Notes under the pieces: model-generated
Seen by the model: only the letters and a program-made list of their open reading frames with translations
Told to the model about the DNA's origin: nothing
Databases searched by the model: none
From: Chloroflexi bacterium TSY
GTDB lineage: Bacteria; Chloroflexota; Anaerolineae; Caldilineales; Caldilineaceae
NCBI GenBank assembly: GCA_019217005.1
Contig: JAHBNG010000003.1
Coordinates: forward strand, 62,001-126,000
Direction of reading: 5' to 3'
Length of the DNA stretch: 64,000 nt
Made by a program: the position numbers and the translations under genes
Shown: one piece after another, positions 25,702-35,521 of the stretch
How the letters are laid out: each line of letters begins with the position of its first letter
How positions within the stretch are numbered: the stretch's first letter is position 1

Positions 25702-27200
25702 CTTTACTTTCTGGTAAAAGAAAAGAGATGAGGTGAGAAATGTGACAAAAAGCGGTTAGCAGTTCATCCAAAAGGTAGAGAACCCAAAAAGGAGGAAGGA
25801 ATGCTAACCGCGCCAGAAATAACTATAGCAGTACTGATGAATGTATTGCAAGTAACGCCGATGGGAACAAACGTAAATGTAATGCGTCTGATGTGGGCAA
25901 TGCTGAATGGGTCGTTTCTGAAAAGTCGAGGAGCAATCCATAGCGCATTGAAAGAAAGCGGGTTTGAAGATGAGGAGCTCCGGCGAAGCTGGTGGAGCTT
26001 TCGATATGGATCATGGGATATCACAAGTCTGCTGGGGTCGTGGCAAGAAGAAGTGGAAAGGGGAATGGGAGGCAAAAAAGTTAGAAGGGTACCGAGTGAA
26101 AAGCATAGATATCACAGGGTTCTGGCGACCGAAGCTGCAAGGGAAAGTGAACCGACTCTATAACTCAACGGCTCGTCGGGCATTGCCCGCGCTCATCTTT
26201 GGAGTGATGATAAGCTCGGGGGAGATAGGCGGGAAGCGAGTGCCACTGCTCAAGGCAATCATGAGATGCACGGTTGGAACAAAGGAAAGTGAGTTTCGGA
26301 AAAAGCTGCTGAAAGAGACGAAGAAATCACTGGAGTCAGACGAAGTGGCGGTGGTCGATGCCGGGTTTACAATCAGAGAAATGCTAGAAAGCGGCATAGA
26401 CCGATTTGTCCTGCGGGAAGCGATTAACTGCACAGTGCGCCGCAATGAGTTCCCCAAACGCAAAGAAAAAGGCAGACCACCTGAATATGGTGATATTGTG
26501 CGACCGCTCTCTCGCAGCTATAAGGGAAAGCGACTCGAGGCTACAACTCCGGACTCGTCTGGTCGCTTTCTCTATAGTGGTCGCCTGATTTGCTATCAAG
26601 CATGGCACAATCTCGTCCCCAGAACAACCAAGGTGGATACAGCCAACCGTACCTACTCGATTTACGTCATTCAGGATCCGGCCTACAACACACCTTTGGT
26701 TTTGGCGACCGTTATGACTTTGCAGCCTGAAACCATTTATCTTGTCTACCTGGAACGCTGGCCTGTTGAACATCCCCCCTTGGCTTCCAAGCAGATGATT
26801 GGCTTACATCGTCAATTTGTTCATGCCGATGAGGCTTGTTTCCGCTTACCTGAACTGGGGCTGCTTGCTGGCAATCTTCTTTCCCATTTAGCCGCTTCTC
26901 TTCCTCCCATACCGACTGGCTACTGGGATCGAGAGCCTCAAGCCACTCCCGGCAGGCTGCGCCGTGTTCTCTCGAGTGCTCTTTTTCCAACTCCTGACCA
27001 ACTCGACCCTGACTTTCGGAAAAAGGCCTCGGTTTCACACCATTTACCTAAAGGCGTTCTCGCTCATCGCCGCCTCAATGCCGCTGCTTAAACTAGCCGA
27101 GCACTATTTTTACATTTTATCCCGTTTTTTCAGGGTGGATTCTTTTTTCCGCCCCTTTCGGTTTGCCCTTTGTCACTCAAGCCTTTACCAGAAAGTAAAG
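25702..27200 (+). mobile_element. IS type 1, copy 2 (in the GH17 gene)
   Basis: 1499 bp flanked by perfect 5-bp duplications GGTAA (25697-25701 and 27201-27205). It is inserted antisense to the host gene, which reads SARLP on one side and GIWDNDRQKWVEDPDFVG on the other, joined in frame when it is removed. Confidence 0.97.
25801..27091 (+). pseudogene. IS type 1 transposase, best-preserved copy
   Basis: The first frame (25801-26163) gives MLTAPEITIAVLMNVLQVTP to about SLLGSWQEEVE. The second (25964-27091) gives KKLEGYRVKSIDITGFWRPK to the C-terminus LAHRRLNAAA. A 4-base difference from copies 1 and 4 (near 26055) puts the two in +1 rather than -1 relation, so slippage at AAAAAAG would not join them here. 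The C-terminal frame is the longest intact one of all copies, with VAVVDAGFTIREMLE, GRFLYSGRLICYQAWHNLVP and ERWPVEHPPLASKQMIGL. The start codon lies in a sequence (GCTAACCGC) complementary to GCGGTTAGC 50 bases upstream, with the RBS in the loop. Confidence 0.85.
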
Positions 27201-29206
27201 GGTAATCTAGCAGACTTAAGCTTGCCGTTAGGTTTCCAACCTGGTGGGGTGAACAAGTCACCTGGCTGATATGCAGTCCGTATACGCCCGTCTGTATAGG
27301 CACGGTCATGATTCTGAACCAAAACAAAAGCGTCGGCGATTAGTTCCGCGCGGTCTAGCATTCCTGCGGCAACAAATGCAATCAAGGCCAGAGAGTCATC
27401 ATAAACAAAAGAGACATTGCGCAGGATAGTATCAAACGGGTTATTTGACCGGACCGTAACATAACTTTGGAGAAATCGTGGTTCGTCAAGGCGCGCTTTG
27501 TTGTATTGAATATCATCCACATAGAACTCGATGCTTTGGTAATTGTTTTCTGGTGCCGATGTTACCCAGGCAAAGCCCCCTAGCACATACGTTAATGCCT
27601 GTGTATTTGTGATTGTGACGGTATACAATTGCCAGGTATCTGCCAGAGTCACATAACAGGGTGAGACCAGTCGCCCGCACAGAGTAGTCTTTACTTCTGA
27701 GTCAGGATATGGTTTCTCCTCTTTACCTTTTTCATCTCGACCCACACCAAAAGCAAAAAATTCAACACGCTCACCGCCTTTTGCACCACGTGCGTGGAAT
27801 GTTAATTGTGTTGCACCAGACAGATCGTGTCCAGCATCTGGGTATATTCCCCAATTATCTTTAGGTTTTTTCTCATCATCTTCCAACATACCAACCATTA
27901 AAACCCAACCTCCCCAAGAACTTGAATCTGAGGGCGAAAAGGTATTCTTGATGGCTGTCTCCCCTGAATATACGGTTTCCGTATAGCCACCATTTATCGT
28001 TACATCTCTACCCATTCTTGCCGGATGGACAAAGTGATTGCACGCTGAGGCCAAATCTTCGTAGACGTAAAATGTTTTGTGACATTTATCCTGAATTTCG
28101 GCCAGATGTTGTAGTGCTCTTCGACCCGGATCACCGAGGGTTGGAACGGGCGTAATAGTTAGTGTTGGTGTCGGCACGGATGTGTTTGTCGGGGTGGGCG
28201 TACTTGTACTTGTGACTGTTGATGTTGGAGTATCAGTTGGCGGTGGAACTGGTGTAGGTGTGTGTGTAGGAGTAGGTGTACTTGTATGTGTGGCAGTCGA
28301 TGTTGGAGTGTCAGTTAGCGGTGTAGTGGGAGTAATAGTTAGTGTTGGGGTCACTACAGCTGTGTTTGTCGGGGTGGGCGTACTTGTACTTGTGACTGTC
28401 GATGTTGGAGTATCAATTGGCGGTGGAACTGGTGTAAGTGTGTGGGTAGGGATCAGCACAGCTGTGTGTGTGGGAGTAGGTGTACTTGTATATGTGGCGG
28501 TCGATGTTGGAGTGTCAGTTGGCGGTGTAGTAGGAGTAATAGTTAGCGTTGGGGTCACTACAGTTGTGTGTGTAGGAGTGGCTGTACTAGTACTCGCAAC
28601 TGTCGCTGTTGGAGCATCAGTTGGTGATACAACAGGTACATTGGTTGGTTCCGGTATAGATGTATGAGTTGGTATAGCAGTCGAAGTTGCCGTGACAGGT
28701 AGTGATACCGTGGATGTTTTAGTCGATGAGAGCGTAGGTGTATGTGTTTCACTTCGCGTTGCAGTTGGAGTTGGAGTCTCTACAGACTCGTCGTTCACTA
28801 CAAGCAATCCAGTGAATAGAGAGTCAGTAACTGCGAAATACGGTATGGTCCCTGTTTGCGTGACGACAAGTTCGAAGGTGGAATCAGGTTCTACCATTTC
28901 GTTAAAATAAATTGACATCTGCCGGAGTTCCGTTTTGCTTGTGCCTTTTATTTTGGAGTCAACAGATACCGATGAGTGGATGAAAGGCAAAAAGATGCGT
29001 AGCGGTAATCCCTGACTGAGTGTGATGGCCTGTTTAGTCGCATTGTACCAGATAACGGTAGAATTAATTGTGACGGTTAAGATTGACGGCTCGAATCCAT
29101 TATCCGTAATTGTAATAATAGTAGAGGTAGGAGAGTCACCAGTCTCTACCTGTGGCATCGTTGCAACCGATTGTGCTGTTGGTTGAGTGCCGAGAACATT
29201 GAGACT

Positions 29207-29421
29207 CAGTAGATCCAAATTTCAGGTTTTGAGAGAGAATTCTGGCTAAACAGTTGACATAAATACAAATTTGCCGGTCGATATCTAGTTTTTGCGTTAG
29301 ATTTGGGCGATTTTCAGATATGAAATAGGTTGTTTTCTGTAACCGAAATCTGAATAAATGACTCCAAAATCCCTGCAATCTCGACTGAAAATAGCCAAAA
29401 ACGCCAAATTTGGATCTACTG
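29207..29421 (-). mobile_element. MITE A copy 2 (in the GH17 gene signal region)
   Basis: 215 bp, CAGTAGATCCAAATTT ends, flanked by AGACT (29202-29206 and 29422-29426). Opposite orientation to copies 1 and 3. Removing it and one AGACT rejoins LLTGLFSS and [13 protein letters not shown] in frame. Confidence 0.96.
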
Positions 29422-29557
29422 AGACTGGAGAACAGTCCTGTTAGAAGGGCAAGAGATGTTGCGAGAATGACAATATATGGTGCGAAACGGGTTTTCATGT
29501 CTGACCTCCTTTTGCAACGTATCTATAGTCAGCAATCTACTCAATAGGTTACCTTGA

Positions 29558-30946
29558 TTAGATCGGAATAAGTTTTCGAGATCCAAGTGACCACTCTTCA
29601 TAATCTGTTGTAAATCGTCTACCTTCATGCTCGACAAACCTGTGAAAGGTGGATGAATCAATCAAATAGAGTAAGGCTAACGCGCAATGGGAATCTATGA
29701 TCAATCGCGAAACAGGACAAGGGTCCCATGACAATAGGGTATGGAGAATTCTGGCTTTTCGAGCACCAACTGTTATTCCTACAACACCTCCACCTTCACT
29801 CTCGCGGGTCTTGAGGTGTCTGCTTGCTACATCAACAAAGTCACAGGGCTGGGCAGCGATTAATCGGCGATTAACCCGGTTGAGAAAATTGCCTAGCTCA
29901 TCATCGTCCCTGGCGTCGTACGAGGCCACAAGATGGCCACCGATATCTCCCACTATTTTGCCTCTTTTTTGATAGTCTAAGAGACGAACGATTTCATCAG
30001 TGTTCAGCCAAGACGTGAGATACTCATGCAGCATGGTATGATTGTCTGCCGATCCAAAACCAGTGATAACGGTATCAATTTTCGTGATTTCAGCCTTGCT
30101 TGGACGATTACTAATACCGGAAACTGTTCGGGGACTTTGGGGATCATTGGGCGGAGGGCCGCCAAAAATACGCTGGTAAGAAGCATGACTGGACATGAAA
30201 CTTCGAAGTGCGTTGAAAGTTGCTTTATCCTCTGAGAATCTCGCTGGAATAAAACCAGGTACGTTTAACAAACTAGGCTGTCCATGTATGCCTAGTTGAT
30301 GCGTTAGTTGGGCAACGTGGACATTCGAATTCAGGTTGTCATGTTTTGCGGATGATGTATCGTGATCTAGCGGGTGAAATGCTAAATCACCAAAGAGACT
30401 AATTATTGAAATCGTTGCATCTCCAAGATGACTTGGTAGGGGGCAAATATGTCGGATTGTTTCCTTGACTATCGTTCCCCAATTCACGCCAACGGTATGA
30501 TCGTTGCCATCGAATAGGTCTCTGGATAGTTCCTGTGCTGCCCGATAACAGGTAATTTGTAATGATTCTTTCTCTGCTAGACGATACTTAGCATGTTGTT
30601 CTTCTCCTTCCTCCGCGTCAATTTCATATGTTGTGAACATTGACTTTGGAGAAGGTGTAATGATAATCGGTGTGTGTGCAAACTCGATCCTATTCTTCAA
30701 AGTATCGCTCAATGCAATAGTAAGCATTCGGTGATAAACAAAGTCTTGAACCTCGAACTCTAACTCAGGCAATGTCAAGGTAGGTCGATACGTAAAGTAA
30801 TCCAATTGCTCAGCCGTGCTAAGCATCTGATGTATAGATTGCTCATCTGTAGAGAGGCTCTGAGCAATATTCGTAATTTGCATTCCTTCGCAGTACAGAG
30901 CGGTCGCTTTCTGCATATCTATCGTATCTAATTGATGGTGATACAT
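29558..30946 (-). CDS. SorC-family-like transcriptional regulator
   Basis: 462 residues, longer than typical SorC regulators (about 310-330). The N-terminal HTH is MQKATALYCEGMQITNIAQS then LSTDEQSIHQMLSTAEQ. The C-terminal half holds the SorC sugar-phosphate-binding pattern: VGVNWGTIVKETIRHI, DTVITGFGSADNHTMLHEYL, GKIVGDIGGHLVASYD and GITVGARKARILHTLLSWDP with RLIIDSHCALALLYL. SorC proteins sense phosphorylated sugars and control nearby catabolic genes, so it probably regulates the surrounding cluster. An insertion of about 130 residues between HTH and effector domain is unusual. It starts 9 bases after the Gfo/Idh/MocA stop with AGGAGATCCCC in front, so it belongs to the same operon. This is one of two apparently intact genes in the cluster. 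Confidence 0.8.
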   Translation of the reverse strand: MYHHQLDTIDMQKATALYCEGMQITNIAQSLSTDEQSIHQMLSTAEQLDYFTYRPTLTLPELEFEVQDFVYHRMLTIALSDTLKNRIEFAHTPIIITPSPKSMFTTYEIDAEEGEEQHAKYRLAEKESLQITCYRAAQELSRDLFDGNDHTVGVNWGTIVKETIRHICPLPSHLGDATISIISLFGDLAFHPLDHDTSSAKHDNLNSNVHVAQLTHQLGIHGQPSLLNVPGFIPARFSEDKATFNALRSFMSSHASYQRIFGGPPPNDPQSPRTVSGISNRPSKAEITKIDTVITGFGSADNHTMLHEYLTSWLNTDEIVRLLDYQKRGKIVGDIGGHLVASYDARDDDELGNFLNRVNRRLIAAQPCDFVDVASRHLKTRESEGGGVVGITVGARKARILHTLLSWDPCPVSRLIIDSHCALALLYLIDSSTFHRFVEHEGRRFTTDYEEWSLGSRKLIPI

Positions 30947-30955
30947 GGGGATCTC

Positions 30956-32291
30956 CTAGTTTTCCAAGCGCCCTTTGAGACGTGAATGGTTTCGTATATT
31001 TGCCAAGTGCTCAGAGACTTGATGGATTAAGCGTTGTACAGTGAGTGCATGTTTCAGATCGGGTATAAATGCATACTCATCTGTTCCACCAAAAAATAAG
31101 TAGTGTGCGTGTATAAGCGAACGTAGCCAGCCTGACGGAGAGGAGCTTGAAGGAAATCCGCTGATAGGCTGGTATTCGTTTCCACAGTTAATAGACCGCC
31201 ATTCGTGTTGAATATTTGACATATAGACCTGAAGAATATCAGGATGTTCAGTTGACAAGCGTAAACACCCCTTCTCACCCCTTAACTCCAGTTCAAGCAA
31301 ATCACCTGACCCTATTGAAACGCGGCTGGCAACCGCAGTTCCAACAGCACCACTTCTGGTATCTTCAAGGAGCACAGTTGTACAAAGATCAGATTCACTG
31401 GGTACATCTGAGAAAGAACCACTGCTTCTAGCCGCCATTACGTCAAGTTTGTCTCCTAGAAAAGCCACTAGTAGACTCAGTAGATCCAAATTTGGCGTTT
31501 TTGGCGATTTTCAGTCGAGATTGCAGGGATTTTGGAGTCATTTATTCAGATTTCGGTTACAGAAAACAACCTATTTCATATCTGAAAATCGCCCAAATCT
31601 AACGCAAAAACTAGATATCGACCGGCAAATTTGTATTTATGTCAACTGTTTAGCCAGAATTCTCTCTCAAAACCTGAAATTTGGATCTACTGAGACTAAA
31701 GATATGAGAACCTAAATCAGCTATGGCACCACCTTCGGGAGAAGGCTTGAGCCGCGACTGTCTTTCGCTGCGATAACTTGCGTCCAAATAACCGCTGTGC
31801 AGATATCGGGCATGGAAGTGAATGGGTTTTCCAAAATCATTTTGCCGCCACAAACGCAACGCATAACGTATTGTAGACATTTGCAGAAATTGGAATCCTA
31901 TTTGAATGAGTGGTAAGTGTGATGTGTCCGCAATGAGTTGTGAAATTCCCTGTTCTTCTTCCCTGCCAACACAGATAGGTTTCTCAAGGTAGACTCTCTG
32001 GACTCCATCCATTGCCAAAACGCGTCTTAAATGACGGTAGTGTACATTATTGGGACCAAGGATGAAGACAGCATCTATGTCGTTTCTATCCCAAATCTCA
32101 CTTGGTTGATTCACCTCACGAAATCCGAAGTGATCCCTGAAATATTGCCGACTTTCTGAACTTACCGAAGATATGACGATCGGGATAACGCCTGGTGCAT
32201 CTGGATAATAGTACGGTAGGTTAGCAAGTGCACAGGCATGATAGTGGGCAACTTTTCCCGCCCCAATGAAAGCAATGCGATGTGTATTCAT
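30956..32291 (-). pseudogene. Gfo/Idh/MocA oxidoreductase, split by MITE A
   Basis: The ancestral 371-residue protein starts MNTHRIAFIGAGKVAHYHAC (Rossmann motif GAGKVAHYH) with the EKP motif in RVYLEKPICVGREEE. The frame runs to GGAIADLGSHIF, is interrupted by MITE A (31478-31692), and resumes SLLVAFLGDKLDVMAARSSG through to KGRLEN. Removing the element and one AGACT gives exactly 372 codons, and the junction GSHIFSLLVAFLGD matches the family pattern G-S-H-x-x-x-L-x-x-x-L-G. The product would have oxidised a sugar or cyclitol. It follows the HIT/dehydrogenase gene by 9 bases, with TTTAGGAGTGATTT before its ATG. Confidence 0.92.
31478..31692 (+). mobile_element. MITE A copy 3 (in the Gfo/Idh/MocA gene)
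   Basis: 215 bp, intact, flanked by AGACT (31473-31477 and 31693-31697). Same orientation as copy 1. It has 16-bp perfect terminal repeats CAGTAGATCCAAATTT. Confidence 0.97.
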
Positions 32292-32300
32292 AAATCACTC

Positions 32301-34932
32301 CTAAAGTTTAATAAGTGCCTTACTGGTCTTTGCGATAACGCGGCCGTTTGTCTCGTCATTAACACCATCAGGAGATAGAAGCACCTCCACAGCATTAGGC
32401 AGGTTTATCTGCTCTTGCTTAGGTGTAAGAAGAGACATTGTGTTTGCTTTTAAGCTACGAACTATTGCGTTTTGAACAATCTCATAATGATGGTAATGCT
32501 GTTGCAACTCTTGTACCGACCGCGCTACATCGTCGAAGTTATAACCACTAGTACCCTGTAAGTAGCAACGTTTTCGCAAGGGCTCGTCGAGCGCAACCAT
32601 CTGCTCTGAACGATGTATTCTTTCTAGGGTCACTGCAAGAGGATCCCATTTTCCGCTGTTGTTGCTAATATCCTCAGTGTTGATACCTGAAAAGAGGATA
32701 ACTAGCCCCCCTGGACGCGCAGCTGCTACGGCTGCAACTGACGCTTTTAGTGCACTTGAAGCGACAAAACTCACACTATTTTCCTCGCCCTCAAATAGCT
32801 GCTCGACAACATGGTCAGCAATTTCATTTTGTTGCGCTACAATGCGTCGCTCTTTGAGCGGTTCAACCATTTTTACTTGGACATCTGGCCAAAATCGTTT
32901 GATTGCTCGTGCTGCCAAGCAGCCCATTGGTCCTGCGCCGTAAATCGTAAAGACATTGAATCCATTCCTTATCACTGCATCGTCTCCAGACAGCCTAGCT
33001 AATTGTTCCTTAATTCGAAAAAGTGGGCGTAGTACACAGGCCAATGGTTCCACTAACGGCAATGCATTGTCTGGAAAGGTGGATCCGACAGGGAACACAC
33101 ACTGATAGGGAAAGTTCATCAGTTCCGCCAATGTTCCGTTGAGGTGAAATCCTAAATGTTGCATGTTCTCACAGAGATTTTGCAAATGACGATGACATGC
33201 ATCGCAGCTTCCGCAAGTCAAATGAGGCAAAATCACAACCTTTGTTCCAGCTTCTAATTCGGCTTGCCAAGGCCCTGGATCGACTATATAGCCGCCTGCT
33301 TCGTGCCCAAGAGATAGCCCTCCTTCTTTTTCGAGATTATGGGTTTTACTGCCGCGGAGCACTCGGCGATCTGACTGGCAGATACTGGCGCGAGTAATGC
33401 GGATCAGAATGTTGGGATCTGAGAGTATCTTGTTTAATACAGGTCCAGTTTCAGTCGATGATGAACACCAACGGGATACATCAATATTCTCAAATTCAGT
33501 ATTGGGACGAATGTTAGGTACAAAGGGTATACGGTGTTCATCATCATCTGCTCGGGTGAGAGAACGTTCGTCCCTGATAGCATACACTGTCATACCCGCT
33601 GGTGGCATACCAAAAGCATTGCGCAATCGGCGCTCCAACATCAGAAGTTGCTCCTTTTTTAAGGTGGCTTGCCAAAATGCCATATCTCGTTGAATTGTAT
33701 CCATTGATCCAAGACGCTTTTCACCTGGAATGAGAATACCAGTTAGAAACTCTAATCCTGCAAGTTTTTGGTCGGCTGCGTCACAATGTTCATGGTCCCG
33801 AGGGATCACCATGATTTGTGTATTTCGTGGGGGGTGGTTCAGAATTAGGTTTACACTTTTGATACATAGACAAAAATCTATATGAGGTCATTTTCTGCCT
33901 GAGCATGGCTCAAATTAGAAAATATAAACATCTTTTCTCTTTGCAAAAATGTAAACCTAATTGTCCGCCTAAAATGAACCACCCCTTTCGTGGCCCGGAA
34001 TACGTCTCTGAGAAGCGACAAGGAAAAGCGATCAGGTTATAAGAAATACTCCCGTTATTCATAAATTCGTGAAATCGGTCCAGGGTTTCAGCGATTGCGG
34101 TATCATTTTCCCCTTGAATCAACAATCCATAGAAGTTGGAACCCGCAACCCTAGAAAAAACGGAACCGTTTTGTCTATCTTGACAGATCTGCCAAGGTAC
34201 CGGCGCTATCTTGGGAAGAGGCACAGATTCCGCGGGAACACAGTTGATGTGTAGATGCGGTACTGAACGTCCACTCCCAGGTAATGGATTAACATATACC
34301 GCATAAGGTTGTGAATATAGGTCGTCACCATTATCCGGAGTATACGGTTTTAATATTGGTGGATGGCCAGTAAAGTCAGTATAGTCTAGAGCAGAGAGAC
34401 CGTCTCTTGTTAGCTTTTCTATTAGCTTTACATTATTACCGTTTAGATCAACTCTGTGTTCGAAAAAGCCGGAAGAACTCAATGTGGGATAGGGGAATAT
34501 GAGAAGCTGACCTGTTACAATCGGGTTGGCGTTTTCAATAATCACATATTTTGTCCCGCCAAACTCAATAAGGCTCATAGGGCGCGTATCCTGTGGATCA
34601 CTGACTATTTGGCAGAAAGGGCAAGTGCCAAGATGAAGCGGCCTTCTTCGCCTGGAACGATTTGGGTTGTCTACATAGCCCACACCCCAGGTATTGGGGT
34701 TTTGTATATCTCGATAAGAAGTGATGTTCCCTTTAAACTTAAATGGACTGGCAGCCGGATCGTGATGAATATGGTTCGCGTACATATTTTTAGTACCTGC
34801 AAAGCCATGCGCCGAGTGGTCTGCTATACTACGATCTTGAGCACCACTAATCATTGGCATAGTTGCATGAGTATCACACTCATCTGATTTGTTATCCAAC
34901 TCTATAGCTGATTGACGACTCACATGTGTCAT
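32301..34932 (-). pseudogene. HIT-type nucleotidyltransferase fused to zinc dehydrogenase, split by MITE B
   Basis: The N-terminal part is a HIT/GalT-superfamily domain: LGTCPFCQIVSD (zinc-type Cys pair), YVIIENANPIVTGQLLIFPY, and the active-site-like SVPHLHINCVP. It resembles the GDP-sugar or Ap4A phosphorylase branch. The C-terminal part is a medium-chain zinc dehydrogenase: LSLGHEAGGYIVDPG, the structural zinc Cys set in LTCGSCDACHRHLQNLC, and the cofactor motif IYGAGPMGCLAARAIKR. MITE B (33831-33985) splits it; removing the element plus one TTTCGTGG leaves 2469 bases, exactly 823 codons, reading SGPRNTQIMVIPRDHEHCDA across the joint. The gene starts at 34932 behind AGGAGGATTATCTT. A sugar-nucleotide or polyol step in the cluster pathway is inferred. 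As it stands, the HIT part carries a MITE-encoded tail and the dehydrogenase part may start at 33812. Confidence 0.88.
33831..33985 (-). mobile_element. MITE B copy 4 (in the HIT/dehydrogenase gene)
   Basis: 155 bp alpha form in reverse orientation, with 8-bp duplications TTTCGTGG at 33823-33830 and 33986-33993. Confidence 0.97.
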
Positions 34933-35521
34933 AAGATAATCCTCCTGATTGAAATCTTAAGCTCGTCGATTTAACGTAAGCAAAGACTTCTCTTCGCCTT
35001 AGCTCAGAGAACTACACAAACTATCGATTCAATAGAATAGTATGGTTCAATGCCAAGTATTAACTATTGAATATTTGTTTCAAAAGAGAATCAGTAAAAA
35101 AATCGAAAGATTCAGAGTAGTAACCAATTGTAAGGAACAAGAACTCAATACTTTGTGCATGTCATTCACGAGCAAAACGATGAATCTACGCACAACCTAT
35201 TGAATTCTCATCCCTATGTCACATTTGGATCAATGAGGTTGAAAACTATATTAATGTGTAAATGAGAGGAAATCGTTTTCATCTATACCATGCTCCTTCT
35301 ATACTAGCGCAGGAAGAGGGCGATATGGACCACTATATAACAGAAGGGGTACATAAGTACAGCAAAAACGGTGGAAAAAAACAGTAGCAGCAAAAGTCGG
35401 GTACAAATTTTTCATGCAAACAGAGGGCTGCTCTAGGATTTCACCCCTTATGGTCATTTTTTGTACCCGACTTTTGCCGTAGCTGAAAAAAAGACGAATT
35501 TTTTCCATCAGCCAAAAATGC
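34933..35521. other. Intergenic, probable cluster promoter region
   Basis: About 590 bases between the solute-binding/winged-helix gene and the HIT/dehydrogenase gene, both minus strand. The half next to 34933 must carry the promoter of the HIT-dehydrogenase operon, but no motif pair is assigned. The half next to 35521 holds the inverted repeat listed separately. A 90-codon frame at 35299-35571 overlaps the end of the upstream gene and is not credible. Confidence 0.5.
35390..35477 (-). terminator. 18-bp perfect inverted repeat downstream of the SBP/winged-helix gene
   Basis: GCAAAAGTCGGGTACAAA (35390-35407) pairs with TTTGTACCCGACTTTTGC (35460-35477) around a 52-nt loop, starting 44 bases past the gene's stop. 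It could terminate transcription or be a remnant of a small mobile element; the long loop makes a simple terminator doubtful. Confidence 0.45.

Larger units (their letters stand above)
23251..29498 (-). pseudogene. Large secreted GH17 glucanase-like protein, triply disrupted
   Basis: The ancestral frame starts at ATG 29498 behind AAAGGAGGTCAG. Signal peptide MKTRFAPYIVILATSLALLT; a cupredoxin-like domain ([20 protein letters not shown]); a Pro/Thr-rich linker encoded by about 28150-28770; a jelly-roll, CBM-like region; an alpha/alpha-toroid of the six-hairpin type (MDTGNMAWAMLALLTFYEVQ, STEHNLDLVVAFERL); then a GH17 domain with YRLHGLNFGPFVVDGEDPSQ, VMVNLYPYWEG and the nucleophile motif SETGWPS. 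GH17 enzymes cleave beta-1,3-glucans. Lesions: MITE A at 29207, IS type 1 at 25702, and an in-frame TAG at 25072-25074. Removing the two elements and one target copy each leaves exactly 1508 codons. The GH17 part alone remains an open frame from 25062, without a signal peptide. Confidence 0.88.

Noticed and set aside
28182..28667. Plus-strand Val/Gly-rich frame of 161 codons
   Set aside because: It is the antisense shadow of the Pro/Thr-rich linker of the GH17 protein; the repeats keep the opposite frame open.
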